From an uncultured Flavobacteriia bacterium (GTDB lineage: Bacteria; Bacteroidota; Bacteroidia; Flavobacteriales_D; Crocinitomicaceae), in NCBI GenBank assembly GCA_903887095.1, contig CAISOQ010000439.1, positions 1 through 9,170 of the forward strand: a stretch of DNA of 9,170 nt, read 5' to 3'. Positions 6,881-9,170 of the stretch are shown here, piece by piece. The notes beneath the pieces are model-generated. The model was not told the DNA's origin. It saw only the letters and a program-made list of their open reading frames with translations, and did not search any database. The position numbers and the translations under genes were made by a program. The stretch's first letter is position 1. Each line of letters starts with the position of its first letter.

Positions 6881-6883
6881 ACA
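6868..6883. promoter_or_regulatory. Perfect CRP/FNR-type palindrome TGTCA-N6-TGACA upstream of the YceI-like gene
   Basis: TGTCAACTCGTTGACA is a perfect inverted repeat with 7-bp arms and a 2-bp centre. Its layout, 5-bp half-sites separated by 6 bp over 16 bp, is that of CRP/FNR-superfamily operators (compare TGTGA-N6-TCACA). It lies just after the gene for a Crp/Fnr-family regulator and overlaps the -33 region of the candidate YceI promoter, with its centre about 34 bases before the inferred transcription start, so it could serve activation or repression. As RNA it could also form a short hairpin after the regulator gene, but no good U-tract follows. Confidence 0.6.
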
Positions 6884-6915
6884 TAGGTTAAGAGATTTCA
6901 AGAAGTTTTATAAGG

Positions 6916-7506
6916 CTATTTCAACAGTTGCTTCTTCATCCTGCTTAATGATTCTGGATGAATCCCCAAGTAGGAGGCAATTTGGTGTTGAGGAACAAGT
7001 TGCTCAATACCCGGCGATCTTTCGATTAATTCAAGGTAGCGATAACTGGCATTAGCACTGATTGTTAGTAGAAAACGTTTTTGAAGAACCGACAGATTTT
7101 TTTGAATCATTAATCGAAAGAGTCGCTCAAGCTTGGGTACCTTTTTTAAAAGCACTTCTTTTTCAGTTGGGTCAATTACCAATGCAATAGTTTCTTCCAA
7201 AACTTGCAAATTTAAGCTTGAAGGTTCACCGGTATTGAATGAAGCCATATCTCCCACCCACCATTCCGGAAAAGCAAAAAGCAGAACATGTTCCTGGCCT
7301 TTATTGTCGACATGATAGAGGCGGAGAGTGCCCTTCACAACAAATGTTTCTATTGAGCATGGTTTTCCTTGAGAGAAAATATGTTCTTTTTTTTGAAAGG
7401 ATTTCAGCGTGTAGGAGGAAGCAATGATTTCTTTTTCTTCTTCGCTGATATTTAATCGTTTGTCGATATAGTCGGTAAGAACTTTTTTGTAATCTGCTTC
7501 ATTCAT
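6916..7506 (-). CDS. Crp/Fnr-family transcriptional regulator
   Basis: The product has 196 residues, slightly short for the family. The N-terminal half is a cyclic-nucleotide-binding-type beta roll (about 30-115), with SFQKKEHIFSQGKPC (36-50), VVKGTLRLYHVDNKGQEHVL (56-75) and WWVGDMASFNTGEPS (82-96). The usual phosphate-binding GE-x-x-x-RxA element is degenerate, so cAMP binding is doubtful. A dimer helix follows (about 116-150), then a C-terminal helix-turn-helix, VPQHQIASYLGIHPESLSRM (171-190), ending almost at once afterwards. Only one cysteine (50) is present, so an FNR-type iron-sulfur oxygen sensor is excluded. The ATG at 7504-7506 fits family starts. It is divergent from the SRPBCC gene and lies upstream of the YceI-like gene on the same strand; the palindrome between them is a candidate binding site. 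The signal it senses is unknown. Confidence 0.93.
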   Translation of the reverse strand: MNEADYKKVLTDYIDKRLNISEEEKEIIASSYTLKSFQKKEHIFSQGKPCSIETFVVKGTLRLYHVDNKGQEHVLLFAFPEWWVGDMASFNTGEPSSLNLQVLEETIALVIDPTEKEVLLKKVPKLERLFRLMIQKNLSVLQKRFLLTISANASYRYLELIERSPGIEQLVPQHQIASYLGIHPESLSRMKKQLLK

Positions 7507-7526
7507 GGCTCTAAATTATAGATTAA

Positions 7527-7555
7527 TTGAGTTCTTTTAGAAGTTCAAAAGGAAC
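7527..7555. repeat. Imperfect dyad in the divergent regulator/SRPBCC promoter gap
   Basis: GTTCTTTT (7531-7538) is complementary to AAAAGGAAC (7547-7555) apart from one bulged base, and a second GTTC lies at 7543-7546, so GTTC-type half-sites appear three times. It sits in the only upstream DNA shared by the regulator and the SRPBCC gene. It could be an operator, but the match is imperfect and AT-rich. No convincing -7 element is visible for either gene. Confidence 0.25.
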
Positions 7556-7594
7556 AAACTGATGCTTTTGCTTGTTTTAATAAAAAATGACCTA

Positions 7595-8044
7595 ATGTAT
7601 CAGCTCAAACGACAGCAACTTGTTAAAACCGACATGGCAACTTGTTGGGATTTTTTTTCATCACCTGGAAATTTGCAGAAAATCACACCGAAATACATGG
7701 GTTTCGATGTGTTAACGGAAGTGCCTGAAAAAATGTACGAAGGTTTAATGATCGAATACCGTGTTCGACCATTATTGGGTATTCCTATGAATTGGATTAC
7801 TGAAATTACACATGTTAAGGAACATCAGTTTTTTGTCGATGAACAAAGAAAAGGACCTTACCGAATTTGGCACCATGAACATCATTTTGAGACCGTGGAC
7901 AATGGTGTGCTAATGTCGGACATAGTTTCTTATGAATTGCCTTTTGGGATTCTAGGGAAAATTGCTCACCCCATTCTTGTTCAAAGAAAATTGAATGAAA
8001 TTTTCGATTTTCGATTTGAGATTGTGGAGGAAATTTTCAAATAA
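7595..8044 (+). CDS. SRPBCC (START-like) ligand-binding-fold protein
   Basis: The product has 149 residues from the ATG at 7595. The helix-grip SRPBCC fold is indicated by ATCWDFFSSPGNLQKITP (15-32), MIEYRVRPLLGIPMNWITEI (52-71), GPYRIWHHEHHFE (87-99) and SDIVSYELPFGILGKIAH (108-125). These proteins form a deep hydrophobic cavity for small ligands; the ligand here is not predictable. The frame stays open to an ATG at 7562, but the extra residues MLLLVLIKNDL do not fit the family, whose members start MYQLKR or similar just before the first strand, so 7595 is preferred. No export signal is seen on that basis. Relatives are often found near photolyase/cryptochrome genes in Bacteroidota, and a photolyase lies about 1 kb away here. 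Its stop is 5 bp from that of the convergent cupin gene. Confidence 0.88.
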   Translation: MYQLKRQQLVKTDMATCWDFFSSPGNLQKITPKYMGFDVLTEVPEKMYEGLMIEYRVRPLLGIPMNWITEITHVKEHQFFVDEQRKGPYRIWHHEHHFETVDNGVLMSDIVSYELPFGILGKIAHPILVQRKLNEIFDFRFEIVEEIFK

Positions 8045-8049
8045 GTAGT

Positions 8050-8448
8050 TTATTCAGTCGTTACTCCGACATAAAAAGCTTCATTTTCCAGCGCTTCTTT
8101 TTTCGTTTCACGAACTATTTTGTCTTTGTGGTGCGGTGGAGCATAAATAGTGTATAATTTCAGAAATTGCGATTTACTGATGTTGATGAAATTATGTTTT
8201 GCACCAGCTGGAACGACTACAACATCGCCATCTTCTACTTCATAAATGTGCCCGTCTACAATGCATTTCCCTTGGCCACTTTCAATTCTGAAAAATTGAT
8301 CGTTTGTAATATGGACCTCATTGCCTATTTCTTCTAGAGGTTGTAAGCTCATCAACACGAGTTGGAAGTGATCTGCAGTATATAATACTTTTCTGAAGTT
8401 CGTGTTCTGAAGTGCCTCTGATTCAATATTCGTTTTGTATCCTTTCAT
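8050..8448 (-). CDS. Cupin-fold metal-binding protein
   Basis: From the ATG at 8446-8448 the product has 132 residues forming a single beta barrel. Cupin motif 1 is represented by EIGNEVHITNDQFFRIESGQG split around H46, D50/Q51 and E56, and motif 2 by GDVVVVPAGAKHNFIN (74-89) with G74, P80, G82, H85 and N89. H46, H85 and an acidic or Gln residue are the likely metal ligands; the second His of the classical HxH is missing, as in related DQFFR-type cupins. The reaction is unknown; sugar isomerase or dioxygenase activity cannot be told apart. The frame extends to an ATG at 8472 (MYELKQTT), but MKGYKTNIE is the usual family start. It follows the peroxiredoxin gene on the same strand after 90 bp, and its stop is 5 bp from the convergent SRPBCC stop. 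Confidence 0.9.
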   Translation of the reverse strand: MKGYKTNIESEALQNTNFRKVLYTADHFQLVLMSLQPLEEIGNEVHITNDQFFRIESGQGKCIVDGHIYEVEDGDVVVVPAGAKHNFINISKSQFLKLYTIYAPPHHKDKIVRETKKEALENEAFYVGVTTE

Positions 8449-8510
8449 GGTTGTTTGTTTTAATTCATACAAAACAACTTTTAAAGGATGAATAAAATGG
8501 AGACAATATG

Positions 8511-8544
8511 CAATGATAAAGTCAGTAAAAAATCAATTTTACAA
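8511..8544 (-). promoter_or_regulatory. Weak candidate promoter for the cupin gene
   Basis: On the minus strand TTG (complement of 8542-8544, inside the last codon of the peroxiredoxin gene) is followed after 23 bases by TATCATTG (complement of 8511-8518), a one-mismatch TAnnTTTG. The leader would be about 55 bases. A short GTAAAA/TTTTAC dyad lies between the elements. The cupin gene may instead be read through from the photolyase-peroxiredoxin transcript. Confidence 0.22.
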
Positions 8545-8994
8545 CTCTTCGAGTTTTTTTAGTGCTTGCTGAATATGTCCCAAAGGATCCGTTAGTGAAT
8601 TGTAAATGCCTCGCACAATACCTTTTTTATCAATGATATAAGTGACTCTTCCAGGAATCAATCCAAATAAATTTGAAGGTACTCCAAACAGCTTTCGCAC
8701 CTCTTTTTTTGTGTCGGAAAGCAACGCGTAGGGCAACTTATGCTTTTCTGCAAATTCTTGATGCGACTCAGTTGAATCTGAGGAAATTCCTATCACAACA
8801 CAATCTTTATTTAAAAAATCATCATGCACATCTCTGAAAGAACAGGCTTCCTTGGTACAGCCAGGTGTATCGTCTTTTGGGTAAAAAAAGATGACAAGAT
8901 TTTTTTGTCCAATTTGATCAGAAATTAGAAAGTCTGATCCATTTTGGTCTTTTAATACAAAGTGAGGGCAGTTGTCGTTGATTTGGATAGACAT
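8539..8994 (-). CDS. bcp: Thioredoxin-dependent peroxiredoxin, Bcp/PrxQ type
   Basis: The product has 151 residues, the normal length for a cytoplasmic Bcp/PrxQ enzyme that reduces hydrogen peroxide and organic peroxides with thioredoxin. The catalytic region is FFYPKDDTPGCTKEACSF (36-53): peroxidatic C46 with T43, and a resolving C51 five residues later, the arrangement of atypical two-Cys PrxQ. The active-site Arg is R116 in PGRVTYIID (114-122). The thioredoxin-fold strand VVIGISSDS (66-74) is also seen. The ATG at 8992-8994 lies 2 bases after the photolyase stop, so the two genes are almost certainly co-transcribed. The cupin gene follows after 90 bp. Pairing with a photolyase suggests a role in photo-oxidative stress, which is inference. 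Confidence 0.96.
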   Translation of the reverse strand: MSIQINDNCPHFVLKDQNGSDFLISDQIGQKNLVIFFYPKDDTPGCTKEACSFRDVHDDFLNKDCVVIGISSDSTESHQEFAEKHKLPYALLSDTKKEVRKLFGVPSNLFGLIPGRVTYIIDKKGIVRGIYNSLTDPLGHIQQALKKLEEL

Positions 8995-8996
8995 AT

Positions 8997-9170
8997 TTAA
9001 GCGTTTAATGCGGATTTATAGCGTTCAATAGCGCGATTTCTTGCGAATGAATGATCTACTATTGGGGCTGGATAGGATGTTGTTCCAAATTCCGGCACCC
9101 ATTGTTTTATGTATTTATATTCTTTGTCAAATTTTTCTTGTTGACTCGTTGGATTAAACACTCTGAAATA
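8997..9170 (-). CDS. DNA photolyase (cryptochrome/photolyase family), C-terminal 57 residues
   Basis: Only the end of the gene lies in the window; the rest is beyond position 9170. The visible part reads YFRVFNPTSQQEKFD, then YIKQWVPEF, YPAPIVDHSFARNRAIERYK and a TAA stop at 8997-8999. YFRxFNPxxQxxKFD, WVPE and YPxPIVDHxxAR are the conserved C-terminal part of the FAD-binding helical domain in class I photolyases, which repair UV-induced pyrimidine dimers using blue light. A cryptochrome cannot be fully excluded without the rest of the protein, but this tail is typical of deoxyribodipyrimidine photolyases. It is directly followed by bcp 2 bases downstream. Confidence 0.92.
   Translation of the reverse strand, partial: YFRVFNPTSQQEKFDKEYKYIKQWVPEFGTTSYPAPIVDHSFARNRAIERYKSALNA

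Noticed and set aside
7562..7594. Upstream ATG start for the SRPBCC gene, giving a hydrophobic N-terminus MLLLVLI.
   Set aside because: The hydrophobic run is too short and followed by charged residues, and family members begin at the MYQLKR position, so it is not a credible signal peptide.
8449..8472. Upstream ATG start for the cupin gene (8472).
   Set aside because: The eight extra residues MYELKQTT precede the normal family start MKGY and show no conserved character; the later ATG is preferred, though not proven.
1..9170. tRNA, rRNA, insertion sequence, integrase site, toxin-antitoxin or defence system.
   Set aside because: I looked for these on both strands and saw no cloverleaf-like sequence, transposase motif, terminal inverted repeats or recognisable defence protein.

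Overview
The window looks like an ordinary chromosomal segment of a Bacteroidota bacterium, most likely order Flavobacteriales. Four things point there: a large secreted repeat protein ending in a type IX secretion (T9SS) sorting domain, a MoxR / DUF58 / BatD-like aerotolerance-type operon, AT-rich intergenic DNA with TAnnTTTG-like -7 promoter elements, and almost no Shine-Dalgarno sequences. The family is not resolved; Crocinitomicaceae would fit but this is inference.

Layout. Positions 1-2370, minus strand: an operon read as MoxR AAA+ ATPase, then a DUF58 protein with a TTG start, then a secreted BatD-like protein running off the left edge; the last two genes overlap by one base. Positions 2465-2842, plus strand: a small zinc-ribbon protein of unknown function, divergent from the MoxR gene, with a candidate promoter and dyad in the 94 bp between them. 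Positions 2995-6162, plus strand: a 1055-residue secreted protein with nine tandem Ig/PKD-like repeats, SprB-like segments and a C-terminal T9SS signal. A strong hairpin terminator at 6172-6217 separates it from a convergent YceI-like gene. Positions 6292-7506, minus strand: a Crp/Fnr-family regulator followed by the YceI-like gene, with a perfect CRP-type palindrome (TGTCA-N6-TGACA) between them. Positions 7595-8044, plus strand: an SRPBCC ligand-binding-fold protein that meets a convergent cupin gene with only 5 bp between stop codons. Positions 8050-9170, minus strand: the C-terminal end of a DNA photolyase, a Bcp/PrxQ peroxiredoxin 2 bp after it, then the cupin.

How the genes may work together. 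The left operon is the usual MoxR / von Willebrand-like envelope or stress module. The right part joins light-damage repair (photolyase), peroxide removal (Bcp) and small-ligand proteins (cupin, SRPBCC, YceI), which suggests a photo-oxidative stress neighbourhood; that link is inference from gene order. The Crp-type regulator may control yceI through the adjacent palindrome.

I see no RNA genes, insertion sequences, CRISPR arrays or integration scars, and no convincing unknown defence or mobile system. No gene-free stretch exceeds 300 bases. The most interesting points are the regulator/palindrome/YceI arrangement, the two-subtype repeat structure of the surface protein, and the photolyase-Bcp-cupin/SRPBCC cluster.
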